49,092 bases of DNA, from NCBI GenBank assembly GCA_022822085.1, contig JAJECK010000006.1:1-49092 (forward strand). The letters are read 5' to 3'. The notes beneath the pieces were generated by a model. That model had not been told where the DNA came from. It made no database searches and was given only the letters and a program-made list of their open reading frames with translations. Positions 15,985 to 23,415 of this stretch are shown here, piece after piece (positions within the stretch are counted from its first letter, which is position 1; the number at the start of each line of letters is the position of its first letter). This DNA comes from Candidatus Poribacteria bacterium (lineage in GTDB: Bacteria > Poribacteria > WGA-4E > WGA-3G). The translations under genes and the position numbers were made by a program.

Positions 15985-16584
15985 ATGCCGATATTCTATC
16001 GTGGGGCAGGTATTGATACATATTGGTATCTTAATAATCCAGTAGAGATAGGTTTTGTAGCTAGAGCACCTGGCGTTGCACCTACAACAGCACGACTGAT
16101 GCAGCATATTTCAAGAGGAACTAACAACAGTCCTTTTATTTCGTTAACACTCTCATACGCGGTAGCTCGTGACTATGCGCTATTAAGTAGTCCAGAGATT
16201 CCGACACCGAGCAAACCTGCTTATGTCTATGAAATAGAGTTTCAGGATCCGTTACCTTCTGGACTCAAAGTGTTAGATCCGGTTAAGGAAGTGGTACAGA
16301 CATTACCGTCTCCACCTACTATTGGGCCCGCTTACCAGCACGACGGATCCTAAGAATTCCTGTTAGGTGTTGTAAATCCAAGAAATATGGGGCATTTTCT
16401 GGTGCGGCATTCGCCGCAGCCTCCATTGAGTGAAGGCACACCTCGTCCACCTAACTTATCTCTTGAATTGGAAACATTTGTCAGAGCCTTACGAGATGCC
16501 GAAATTCTTGCTTATGGAGCGATTCCCGCAACTTGTGTCGTGAACTGTTTTGATGTCTATGTTGATATGCCTTTTTCACAATAA
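15985..16584 (+). pseudogene. Toxin-like gene (possible ADP-ribosyltransferase fold) interrupted by in-frame TAA
   Basis: From ATG 15985 the frame encodes FYRGAGIDTYWYLNN...SRGTNNSPFISLTLSYAVARDYA and ends at TAA 16351-16353. The same frame then continues without another stop for 76 codons (EFLLGVVNPRNMGHFLVRHS...) to TAA 16582-16584. A single C-to-T change (CAA to TAA) would explain the break, giving a protein of about 199 residues. The YRG start, SPFISLT strand and QEFL-like position are reminiscent of ADP-ribosyltransferase-type or DUF7587-like toxins, but this is a weak pattern match. The next gene starts 15 bases later with a strong ribosome site and may be its antitoxin partner. Confidence 0.62.
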
Positions 16585-16599
16585 ATAAGGAGCCCTTCC

Positions 16600-16908
16600 A
16601 TGAAACATATAGTTGATAATGTCAATAAACTTGAACTCACATTCAAAACCATAGACTTAGAAGGGCACATCCCCGCTACTGACTCAATCGAGTTTTTAAG
16701 TGTGGAAGAACCTTATCGGGAAGGTCGTAGATATAGTCCATTTGTGCGTGTCCGTTATGCCTTAAACGGTGTAAAACAGCACAAGGCTTTTCCATTAGAT
16801 GTAGATAAAGGTATATTCCTTTCTATTGATGATGATGTCCTAGAAGAAAGACTACGACCGATTGCTCCCAAGATTGTCGAGATTCTTCAGGAACATGCTG
16901 CACAATAG
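16600..16908 (+). CDS. Small protein of unknown function, possible antitoxin partner
   Basis: 102 residues. It is preceded by AAGGAGCCCTTCC, a strong ribosome site, 15 bases after the interrupted toxin-like gene, so the two form an operon. I do not recognise the family. The protein is acidic, with a predicted beta-rich N-terminal half (KLELTFKTIDLEG, YSPFVRVRYAL) and a C-terminal amphipathic helix (LRPIAPKIVEILQEH). There is no DNA-binding motif. A fragment similar to its first 40 bases occurs at 18138-18180, so the gene belongs to a small repeated family. Confidence 0.65.
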   Translation: MKHIVDNVNKLELTFKTIDLEGHIPATDSIEFLSVEEPYREGRRYSPFVRVRYALNGVKQHKAFPLDVDKGIFLSIDDDVLEERLRPIAPKIVEILQEHAAQ

Positions 16909-16918
16909 GATGAAGAAT

Positions 16919-17003
16919 CGTAGGTTGGGTTGAGTTTGCGAAACCCAACAATTAACATGAATCTGAAAAGCGTTGGGTTTCACGTTGTTCAATCCAACCT
17001 ACG
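16919..17003. repeat. Large nested inverted repeat (REP-like)
   Basis: Outer arms CGTAGGTTGGGTTGA and TCAATCCAACCTACG pair with one G-T mismatch. Inside, GAAACCCAAC and GTTGGGTTTC form a second perfect 10-base pair. The CGTAGGTTGGGTT...AACCCAACCTACG type is a widespread intergenic palindrome in bacteria. It follows the small gene and may act as a bidirectional terminator. Confidence 0.8.
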
Positions 17004-17075
17004 CGTTGTTATGGATTATTATGTACACTTTTCAAGGAGGGTATTAGGGTAGAATAGGAGGTATAAAGTATAAGA

Positions 17076-18110
17076 ATGACACTTAAGGAACACATTGACG
17101 ACATACGAAAACGTTTAGAGCATAAGGAATTTACAAGTGAGGCTGCAGTTCGCCAAGGTATTATAGATAGACTACTCGGTGCCTTGGAGTGGCCAACGTA
17201 TGATATTAAGATTGTTTTTCCGGAATATGGAGTTGACAGAGGAAACGTAGACTATGCTCTTTGTCACCCAGCATCCACACCACGTGTCTTCATTGAAGTA
17301 AAGCGGGTTGGAAACATAGATAAAGGAACCGAACAACTCTTTGACTATGCCTATCGTATAGGTGTAACTATTCTCATACTTACTGATGGTCAGAAATGGC
17401 GATTTTACCATCCTGCGGGGGAAGGTTCTTATGAAGACCGTAAGGTAGCAGAATTAGACCTCATTGTAGGAAATAGTGAGGAAAGTGCCAAACGCCTTGA
17501 CAGATACCTGAATTACGAATCGGTAAAGACAGGCAAAGCTGCTAAGGTTATCGCAGAAGATTATCGAAATATTGTCAATCAGAGACAGATTGAGGAGAGA
17601 TTGCCAGAGGTGTGGATCGAATTGGTACAGGAGAAAAATGAATATCTGCTACTTGCTGTGATGGATAAAGCAAAAGACAAGGTCGGACATGAGCCGACAG
17701 AAGACCAAGTACTAACCTTTCTGAAGAACATTTCTGTTCCACCAATAAAGCCAAAACCTGTCACTAAAAAAGTTAACGAAAAATCACTTCAAGGTAAGAA
17801 GAAATTATCACCTCCTAAACGTCTACGAGTTAAAATATCCGATAAAGAAGTTGTTGAACATGAAAACGGGATTGATACCTTTGTTGATGTTATTGAAAAG
17901 TTAGGAATAGAACTCGTAAGAGATCTTGGCATAACGCGTAATTCTATTCCACTTATATCAACTACTAAAGACTCTGAACGCGCACAACACCAACGTGGGC
18001 AATATTATATAGTATCGGGACTATCTTCAAAGAATCAAGAACGAACCCTTAAACAAATTGTTAAAGAATTAAAGGCTGACATGGAAGTAGAACTTGTGGA
18101 TAAAGTATGA
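17076..18110 (+). CDS. HSDR_N-type nuclease-domain protein (stand-alone)
   Basis: 344 residues. The N-terminal domain (about 15-150) matches the type I restriction R-subunit N-terminal nuclease family. EFTSEAAVRQGIIDRLLGALEW is followed by a PD-(D/E)xK core: E50 (VFPEYG), D59 (VDYAL) and E74-x-K76 (VFIEVKRV), then DYAYRIGVTILILTDGQKWRFY. The helicase/motor domains of a real HsdR are absent. The C-terminal region (about 245-344, KLGIELVRDLGIT...GQYYIVSGLSSKNQERTL) is a separate unrecognised domain after a Lys/Pro-rich linker. It could be a specificity, sensor or DNA-binding module. No methylase or specificity gene is adjacent. Interpretation: a solitary predicted nuclease of possible defence type. 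All three core catalytic residues appear present. Confidence 0.78.
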   Translation: MTLKEHIDDIRKRLEHKEFTSEAAVRQGIIDRLLGALEWPTYDIKIVFPEYGVDRGNVDYALCHPASTPRVFIEVKRVGNIDKGTEQLFDYAYRIGVTILILTDGQKWRFYHPAGEGSYEDRKVAELDLIVGNSEESAKRLDRYLNYESVKTGKAAKVIAEDYRNIVNQRQIEERLPEVWIELVQEKNEYLLLAVMDKAKDKVGHEPTEDQVLTFLKNISVPPIKPKPVTKKVNEKSLQGKKKLSPPKRLRVKISDKEVVEHENGIDTFVDVIEKLGIELVRDLGITRNSIPLISTTKDSERAQHQRGQYYIVSGLSSKNQERTLKQIVKELKADMEVELVDKV

Positions 18111-18137
18111 GAGTAGTTGTGAAGAAATCTATTCATA

Positions 18138-18180
18138 GAACATATTGTTGATACTGTCAATAACATGGACTTACATTGAA
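18138..18180 (+). pseudogene. Fragment related to the 5' end of the 16600 gene
   Basis: About 43 bases here (GAACATATTGTTGATACTGT...) resemble the start of the gene at 16600 (AAACATATAGTTGATAATGT...) with a handful of substitutions. There is no start codon and the frame stops shortly after. It appears to be a decayed second copy, suggesting the HSDR_N gene lies inside a duplicated module. Confidence 0.5.
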
Positions 18181-18227
18181 TAGGAACACTCTCAAAATCT
18201 TGTTGAATTGAGATTAAGGAACGTCCT

Positions 18228-18737
18228 ATGAAGTTATCAGAAAATCCCACAATCGTCCAGACTCTCAAGCGAATTCTGAAAGATTATAATTATCTGGAAT
18301 ACGATGAAAATCATTCCAAGGGCGATGTGCTGTCTGTCCAAGTGACCGCTCCCGACACTGAACATGATTTTGAGATCTGTGAGAATGTCCGCGATAAATT
18401 AGAAAAGTCTACTAACTTGAGTCTTTTTGTGCCTGGCAGTGTCTATTCAGAGGGTGTTGATTTGGCAAAAGCGCGGACCCATTTCACCTTGAGACCGAGA
18501 ATAACTTCTAATCCAGAACAGTGTGGCGGCAGACCTTGCGTCCGAGGAATGCGAATTCGGGTGACAGATGTGTTAGACTTACTTGCAAGCGGACTATCAT
18601 TTAAAGAGATCCTTGAGGAAATGCCAGACCTTAATGCCGAGGATATTATTGCATGCCTCAAATTTGCCTCGCGTGAAATTGATCCGCCGGTGATTCGTCC
18701 AACTGATCACCCGGTAATTTTGGCAGCACTTCCATGA
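18228..18737 (+). CDS. DUF433 antitoxin-type protein with extra N-terminal domain
   Basis: 169 residues. The C-terminal half (about 88-152) is a DUF433 domain: RITSNPEQCGGRPCVRGMRI, then VTDVLDLLASGLSFKEILEE and DIIACLKFASREID. DUF433 proteins are usually about 75 residues and act as antitoxins next to DUF5615 PIN-like toxins. Here an unrecognised N-terminal domain of about 85 residues precedes it. No toxin gene follows. However, the stop codon overlaps an ATG (ATGA, 18734-18737) that begins MNILL, like the start of DUF5615 toxins, before running into the next gene. I infer a lost toxin. Confidence 0.8.
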   Translation: MKLSENPTIVQTLKRILKDYNYLEYDENHSKGDVLSVQVTAPDTEHDFEICENVRDKLEKSTNLSLFVPGSVYSEGVDLAKARTHFTLRPRITSNPEQCGGRPCVRGMRIRVTDVLDLLASGLSFKEILEEMPDLNAEDIIACLKFASREIDPPVIRPTDHPVILAALP

Positions 18738-18770
18738 ACATATTATTGACGCCAGCAAACGGAGAAAATC

Positions 18771-19538
18771 ATGAATACCATAACAGACTTTCAATTCAAA
18801 CAACGAAAATATATGCCAATCTTTCCAAAAGCAAATGGCAAAACGACTGTCTATATTGAAGGGTATCCGGGTGAAGACGACGAACCGATGGCTGCCACAG
18901 GATTTCACGGTGTGCAGATAACCACGCTATACGACCAACTCAAACGATACTTTGAAATCAACGATCTGGTTCGCGTTGGTGTTGACAGTTTTATCTATTA
19001 TAGCGAAGGTGACATCACAAAACGTGCTGCCCCTGATATTCACATCGTGTTTGGCGTTGAGAAATATCCCCTACGGCACAGTTTCTATACGTGGGCAGAA
19101 GGTGCAGTGCCCGTTGCTGTATTTCAATTTCTCACCGATACAACAGAACATCAAGATCAGCATGAAATGGTTGCGTTATATTTGAATGAAATCGGTGTTC
19201 AGGAATACTTTGCACATCAACCAGAACTGAAAAAACCTACAGAATTCTTAGCTTGGAAACGAGGTTCATCTGGAAACATCGTTGAAATGGAAATGGAAGT
19301 AGATGGCAGCATATTCAGCAGAGCGTTAAATCTACAGTTTCGATATGAGGAACAGCCACATATCGAGGTCAGACTATTACGTCCGTATCTGCCTGACGGC
19401 ACTCCGATCACAACTTCTTTGGAAGAACAACATCTTAAAGAGGCAGCAGAGGCACGTTTAGAAGAAGAAGTGCAACGGAAACAGGAATTAGAAGCAGAAA
19501 TTGAACAACTCCGATCTCAACTTGAAAAACACAAATAG
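18771..19538 (+). CDS. Uma2-family (DUF820) putative nuclease with C-terminal coiled coil
   Basis: 255 residues. The body (40-190) has the PD-(D/E)xK-like Uma2 layout, with the strand AAPDIHIVFGVE supplying the conserved Asp, and VPVAVFQFLTDTTEHQD and LYLNEIGVQEYFAHQPE following as in the family. In many members the second acidic strand reads EV-S-T; here VFQFLTDTT has Gln-Phe instead of a Glu-Val, so activity is uncertain. The last 45 residues (EEQHLKEAAEARLEEEVQRK) form a charged coiled coil. Uma2 genes are abundant in cyanobacteria and Poribacteria; their role is unclear. It ends 25 bases before the sufS start. Confidence 0.83.
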   Translation: MNTITDFQFKQRKYMPIFPKANGKTTVYIEGYPGEDDEPMAATGFHGVQITTLYDQLKRYFEINDLVRVGVDSFIYYSEGDITKRAAPDIHIVFGVEKYPLRHSFYTWAEGAVPVAVFQFLTDTTEHQDQHEMVALYLNEIGVQEYFAHQPELKKPTEFLAWKRGSSGNIVEMEMEVDGSIFSRALNLQFRYEEQPHIEVRLLRPYLPDGTPITTSLEEQHLKEAAEARLEEEVQRKQELEAEIEQLRSQLEKHK

Positions 19539-19563
19539 ATATATTGAATCCATTAGGGAAAAT

Positions 19564-20820
19564 ATGACACAAAAAACAATGCACACCTCCGATTTTCGAC
19601 CACTTGATGTTGAGGCAATCCGCGGAGATTTCCCAATTTTCGCAGACATACCACCGTTAGCATTTCTTGATAGTGCTGCGTCAACACAAACCCCGCGCCC
19701 TGTCGTAGAAGCGATGGACGCTTATTATGACACTTATCGTTCCAATATCCACCGTGGCATCTATCGTATATCAGAAGAAGCGACAGACCAATACGAAAAA
19801 GCGCGGCAGAAAGTCGCACAACTCATTAACGCACCGCGCACATCACAAATTGTTTTCACGCGGAATACTACAGAGTCAATCAACCTTATCGCTTATAGTT
19901 GGGGGAGTATGAATATCGGTCAAGGTGATGAGATTGTTCTCACTGACCTTGAGCACCATAGCAACCTTGTTCCGTGGCAGATGCTTGCACAACGGACTGG
20001 GGCAACACTCCGATATCTGGAGATAACCGATCAAGGTTTGCTTGACTTCACACAACTACAAGACATACTTTCTGAGAAAACAAAGTTAGTCGCTATAACA
20101 CATGTTTCAAACGTCTTAGGGACAATAAATCCAATTCAGTCTGTTATAGATGCTGCTCACGCTGCGGGGGCAAAAGTCATCGTGGACGCAGCGCAATCGG
20201 TACCACATTTTCATGTTGATGTGCAGCAGTTAAATTGTGATTTCCTTGCATTTTCTGGACATAAGATGTGCGGTCCTACAGGTGTCGGTGTGTTATACGG
20301 CAAATTGGATCTACTTGAGGAGATGCCGCCTTTTCTCGGCGGCGGTTCAATGATTCGTTCTGTTGAACGTGACATCTCAACTTATGCAGATGTGCCCGCA
20401 AAGTTTGAGGCGGGTACACCCAGTATCGCGGAAGCGATTGGACTCGGTGCTGCCGTAGATTACATTTCGGAAGCAGGATTAGCATCAATACATGTGCATG
20501 AACAGGAACTCCTTAAATATGCACATGATCGTTTACAAGATATTGAAGGCATCACAATCTATGGACCAGCACCGCATCAGAAATCAGGTGTCATTTCTTT
20601 TGACTTGGATGGTGTTCATCCACATGATATCGCCGGAATATTGGATACGTATAATGTCGCTATCAGAGCAGGACATCACTGCGCGCAACCGTTGATGAAA
20701 AAATTAGATGTTATCGCAACTGCTCGTGCTAGTTTCTACCTATACAACACACTTGAAGATGTAGATCGTTTGAACGAAGCACTCCAGAAGGCACAAGCAC
20801 TTATGGGACGGAGAAAATAA
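19564..20820 (+). CDS. sufS: Cysteine desulfurase SufS
   Basis: 418 residues from ATG 19564; the longer open frame to 19501 overlaps the Uma2 gene and is not used. A PLP enzyme that removes sulfur from cysteine as a persulfide for cluster assembly. The PLP lysine is K234 in AFSGHKMCGPTG and the catalytic cysteine is C373 in RAGHHCAQP, the class II (SufS) context. Other hallmarks are the N-terminal FLDSAASTQTPRPV and NIHRGIYRISEEAT, and the TDLEHHSNLVPW segment that stacks on PLP. It overlaps sufU (TAATG), so the desulfurase and its acceptor are translationally coupled. Confidence 0.96.
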   Translation: MTQKTMHTSDFRPLDVEAIRGDFPIFADIPPLAFLDSAASTQTPRPVVEAMDAYYDTYRSNIHRGIYRISEEATDQYEKARQKVAQLINAPRTSQIVFTRNTTESINLIAYSWGSMNIGQGDEIVLTDLEHHSNLVPWQMLAQRTGATLRYLEITDQGLLDFTQLQDILSEKTKLVAITHVSNVLGTINPIQSVIDAAHAAGAKVIVDAAQSVPHFHVDVQQLNCDFLAFSGHKMCGPTGVGVLYGKLDLLEEMPPFLGGGSMIRSVERDISTYADVPAKFEAGTPSIAEAIGLGAAVDYISEAGLASIHVHEQELLKYAHDRLQDIEGITIYGPAPHQKSGVISFDLDGVHPHDIAGILDTYNVAIRAGHHCAQPLMKKLDVIATARASFYLYNTLEDVDRLNEALQKAQALMGRRK

Positions 20821-21209
20821 TGAACATATACCAGGAAGAACTGTTAGACCACTACGAAAATCCCTGCAACTACGGGACACTCCCAAACCCAGATATTTCA
20901 CACGAAGAGGATAACCCACTGTGCGGGGACAAGATTCGGATGGACCTGCTTATTGAGGATGATACAATCAAAGATGTGCGGTTTTGTGGACACGGCTGCA
21001 CAATCAGTTTAGCCGCTGCCTCTATGCTGACCGAAAAGATTAAAGGTAAGACACTCACAGAAGTTAAAAATCTCTCCAGAGACGATATTATGGATATGGT
21101 CGGCATTCCGTTGGGACCTGTCCGTGTGAAATGTGCTTTGTTGGCACTCAAAGTTCTCAAAGCGGGTGCTTACGGTATTAAAGGATGGCCTGGTGAAGAA
21201 GATGGATAA
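20820..21209 (+). CDS. sufU: SufU/IscU-type sulfur acceptor or scaffold
   Basis: 129 residues. IscU-like fold with the three ligand cysteines C35 (PLCGDKI, with D37), C60 (FCGHGCTIS) and C105 (RVKCALLAL). SufU in Gram-positives takes persulfide from SufS through a zinc-bound Cys exchange. Its family usually carries a roughly 20-residue insert before the third Cys. Here that region is short (DMVGIPLGPVRVKC), which makes the split between zinc-type SufU and IscU-like scaffold uncertain. It starts at the sufS stop codon, which supports a SufS partner role. Confidence 0.92.
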   Translation: MNIYQEELLDHYENPCNYGTLPNPDISHEEDNPLCGDKIRMDLLIEDDTIKDVRFCGHGCTISLAAASMLTEKIKGKTLTEVKNLSRDDIMDMVGIPLGPVRVKCALLALKVLKAGAYGIKGWPGEEDG

Positions 21210-21304
21210 GGAATCTCCACTTTATGAAGATATGGAGATATTCTTGAACGCAAAAAAGCAGACCAATTAACATTTTATACACATGAGGAAATTTGGAAGA
21301 AATA

Positions 21305-21616
21305 ATGCCAGAATTTTACAAAGTTGCAAAAGTTGGTGAAGTGCCTGAAGGCACAAAAAAATTAGTTGAAGTAGATTTCGTTCCTGTGCTACTCTTTAAC
21401 ATTGACGGTGAGTACTTTGCAATGGAGGATGTTTGCACACATGATGGTGGACCTCTCGGTGAAGGCTTTTTGGAAGGTGATGAGATAGAATGTCCCCGAC
21501 ACGGAGCACGATTTTGTGTCAAAACCGGAAAAGCTCTCTGCATGCCTGCTGTTGAAGACATTGAATGTTTTCCTGTCAAAATTGAGGATGATGAAATACT
21601 GGTTTGTGTCGATTAA
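21305..21616 (+). CDS. Rieske-type 2Fe-2S ferredoxin
   Basis: 103 residues from ATG 21305; a TTG at 21293 is less likely. Rieske cluster ligands are C44-x-H46 (VCTHDGGPLGEG) and C63-x2-H66 (ECPRHGARF). The short stand-alone form, without the disulfide cysteines of bc1-type proteins, matches the soluble BphF/NirD-like ferredoxins. These pass electrons in oxygenases or in Suf operons of several phyla, where a Rieske gene commonly follows sufU. Co-location with sufSU suggests it supplies electrons for cluster assembly (inference). Confidence 0.93.
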   Translation: MPEFYKVAKVGEVPEGTKKLVEVDFVPVLLFNIDGEYFAMEDVCTHDGGPLGEGFLEGDEIECPRHGARFCVKTGKALCMPAVEDIECFPVKIEDDEILVCVD

Positions 21617-21648
21617 TAAGAGCATGAAATAAAAACACTACTATTTTC

Positions 21649-21677
21649 TTGACAAACCCATTAGTGTGCTTTAGAAT
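21649..21677 (+). promoter_or_regulatory. Consensus sigma-70 promoter
   Basis: TTGACA (21649-21654), exactly 17 bases, TAGAAT (21672-21677). It is placed 39 bases before the ATG of the interrupted membrane gene at 21717 and indicates a separate transcript from the suf genes upstream. Confidence 0.75.
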
Positions 21678-21716
21678 TCATACAAGTTTCAATCGGTTTT
21701 GAGTGAGGAAAAACAC

Positions 21717-22199
21717 ATGAATAAAAAAGTTAAACTCATTGTGTTTGGGATAATTGCTATTCTACTTTTGGCTGTTTTTTACAATAAAATTACAGAAAAC
21801 AAATCTCTTTCAACAGAAAAACTTCTTGAGAAAATAGATCAAAATAGTCAGGATAAGGAACCTTTGACAGAGGAAAAAGAACAGCCCGAGAACGTTAAAC
21901 AATATCTTTCTGTCAAGGAAGGATTACCAAATGCTAAACTCTTTTTTAACATGAAAGAAGATATTACATATTACGCGAAAGTTCGCAAGAATCCATTAGA
22001 ATATACAAAGTTAGTTGATGATGATAGAATATATGATTTAGAAGAAGCCAAATTGCTCTATTAATATCATTTTCACAAGTTTTTTAATCTGGGATCAGCA
22101 ATAGACGATTACAAGTGTGATTTTTTAGGGGCTTTCTTAAGGGAATATCATAAATTAAGTGATAAACAAAGAGATGATCTTATTGAAGCAGTTGATTAG
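21717..22199 (+). pseudogene. Membrane-anchored protein of unknown function with in-frame TAA
   Basis: ATG 21717 follows GAGTGAGGAAAAAC and a strong promoter. The first part encodes a Lys-rich lead and a TM anchor (KLIVFGIIAILLLAVFY), then a charged region, ending at TAA 22062-22064 (115 codons). The same frame continues for 44 codons after this stop (YHFHKFFNLGSAIDDYKCDF...DDLIEAVD) to TAG 22197-22199, with protein-like composition. A one-base change would restore a 160-residue protein. Alternatively the 115-residue form is real and the rest is relic. The family is not recognised. Confidence 0.6.
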
Positions 22200-22297
22200 T
22201 TTACATTCAGGACACGGCACCTAACCCATTCCCAAAATAATTTAAATCTTGTCCAAGTTTTTTTACAACTCTACCTGAAAATAATAAAGGCTACTTA

Positions 22298-22326
22298 TTG
22301 ACAATGGCGAAAAGAAATGTGAGAAT
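22298..22326 (+). promoter_or_regulatory. Possible promoter for the 22374 gene
   Basis: TTGACA at 22298-22303 is followed after 17 bases by GAGAAT (4 of 6 consensus). It lies in the otherwise featureless 22200-22373 interval and is placed 48 bases before the next start codon. Confidence 0.4.
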
Positions 22327-22373
22327 GTATACATCTTGGCAAAATGACCCTTCAAACGCTGGAGGAAAGTAAA

Positions 22374-22589
22374 ATGACAATTGAAGAGTTATACGACCTT
22401 ATGACAAAAGGCTTTGATGAAATGAAGACCACATTAACAAGCATTGATGAGCGACTGCGGAACGTTGAAATGGATGTCGCAGAGCTACGCGGACGTAAAT
22501 TAGGGTTTTCAATTCTAAAGGTTTGGATAGTTGCTATCTGTGCAGTGGCAGCACTGATTGTTTCAATTATCGCGCTAACCAACAATTAA
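22374..22589 (+). CDS. Small coiled-coil protein with C-terminal membrane helix
   Basis: 71 residues from ATG 22374, which follows a good GGAGGAAAG site; an upstream ATG at 22344 is open but lacks one. Residues 1-42 (LMTKGFDEMKTTLTSIDERL) form a heptad-rich coiled coil and residues 47-69 (FSILKVWIVAICAVAALIVS) a TM helix, so it is a tail-anchored small membrane protein. The layout resembles the second half of the broken gene at 12164. Function unknown. It sits between the interrupted membrane gene and sufT. Confidence 0.7.
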   Translation: MTIEELYDLMTKGFDEMKTTLTSIDERLRNVEMDVAELRGRKLGFSILKVWIVAICAVAALIVSIIALTNN

Positions 22590-22614
22590 TTACATTTCAT
22601 AGGAGGAACCTATA

Positions 22615-22914
22615 ATGGTAACAGAAGAATCTGTATACGAAGCTATCAAAGAAATTATTGACCCAGAAATTGGAATTAACATCGTTGACATGGGACTTAT
22701 CTATGATGTTGATATTAACGACACAACTATTGATATTACGATGACCTTAACAAGCCCTGGATGTCCAGCTGGCGGGCAGCTTGTCAACGGGACGCAGCAC
22801 GTCACACAGCAGCTGGATGGTGTTGAAGAAGTTAATGTAAGTGTTGTTTGGACTCCACGGTGGACACCCGAAATGATGAGCGAAGATGCGAAAGACGAAC
22901 TCGGTATCTTTTAA
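22615..22914 (+). CDS. sufT: SufT/MIP18-family (DUF59) Fe-S assembly protein
   Basis: 99 residues, DUF59 only. Diagnostic motifs are IDPEIGINIVDMGLIYDV, the TSPGCPAG loop with conserved C50, and a C-terminal VVWTPRWTPEMMSEDAKDEL. Stand-alone DUF59 proteins (SufT) help mature Fe-S proteins and are commonly encoded in suf operons. It has an ideal AGGAGG ribosome site. Its separation from sufU by accessory genes continues the pattern of an interrupted suf locus. Confidence 0.9.
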   Translation: MVTEESVYEAIKEIIDPEIGINIVDMGLIYDVDINDTTIDITMTLTSPGCPAGGQLVNGTQHVTQQLDGVEEVNVSVVWTPRWTPEMMSEDAKDELGIF

Positions 22915-22929
22915 GTTTGGAGGGTTCTG

Positions 22930-23175
22930 ATGGAATACAAAATACCCCTTGTTTTGACACCACAACCTGAAGGTGGATATACAGTGACTTCTCCACTGTT
23001 GCCTGAGTTGGTTACTGAGGGTGATTCGTTAGACGAGTCATTAGAAAATGTCAAAGACGCTTTTAAGGCAGTCATGGAACTCTATCAAGAATTAGGACGT
23101 TCATTCCCGGAAAACACCCAGATTCCTAATGAGAAAAGTCCTGTTTGGTTAGAAACAGTAGTGTCTGCCTCGTGA
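22930..23175 (+). CDS. hicB: HicB-family antitoxin
   Basis: 81 residues. The compact HicB core is IPLVLTPQPEGGYTVTSPLLPELVTEGDSLDESLENVKDAF, a degenerate RNase-H fold that covers the toxin. There is no obvious C-terminal ribbon-helix-helix, so autoregulation may be weak or may depend on the tail. A GGAGG site lies 6 bases before the ATG, and the gene starts 15 bases after sufT. The stop codon overlaps the toxin start (GTGA). The antitoxin-first order ensures HicB is made before HicA. Confidence 0.88.
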   Translation: MEYKIPLVLTPQPEGGYTVTSPLLPELVTEGDSLDESLENVKDAFKAVMELYQELGRSFPENTQIPNEKSPVWLETVVSAS

Positions 23176-23384
23176 AATATAGAGATGTTTCTCAAAAATT
23201 AACGATTCTCGGTTGTGAGGAATTAAAGAGAAGAAAAGGCGGATCGCATCGAAAATGGTTTAATCCCAATAACCAACAAGGTACTGTTGTACCTGATTGG
23301 GGAAGTCGTGACCTAAAATTAGGAACAATACGTGCTGCTGTTCGCCAATTAGGAATCAATTGGAAAGATTTCCAAGATGCTTAG
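23172..23384 (+). CDS. hicA: HicA-family mRNA interferase toxin
   Basis: 70 residues from GTG 23172, which overlaps the hicB stop by three bases. HicA has a double-stranded-RNA-binding-like fold and cleaves mRNA. The catalytic His is in GGSHRKWFNP, and the C-terminal GTIRAAVRQLGI helix is typical. The opening YRDVSQKLTILGCEELKRRK is the usual substrate-groove helix. With hicB it makes a complete type II pair inserted between sufT and the DUF971 gene. Confidence 0.9.
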   Translation: MKYRDVSQKLTILGCEELKRRKGGSHRKWFNPNNQQGTVVPDWGSRDLKLGTIRAAVRQLGINWKDFQDA

Positions 23385-23415
23385 AATTGTTTAATTATTC
23401 TTCAGCCATGTGATT

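Noticed and set aside
21202-21270. 22-codon frame MDKESPLYEDMEIFLNAKKQ overlapping the sufU end
   Set aside because: Too short, starts inside sufU without a good ribosome site, and has no recognised counterpart.
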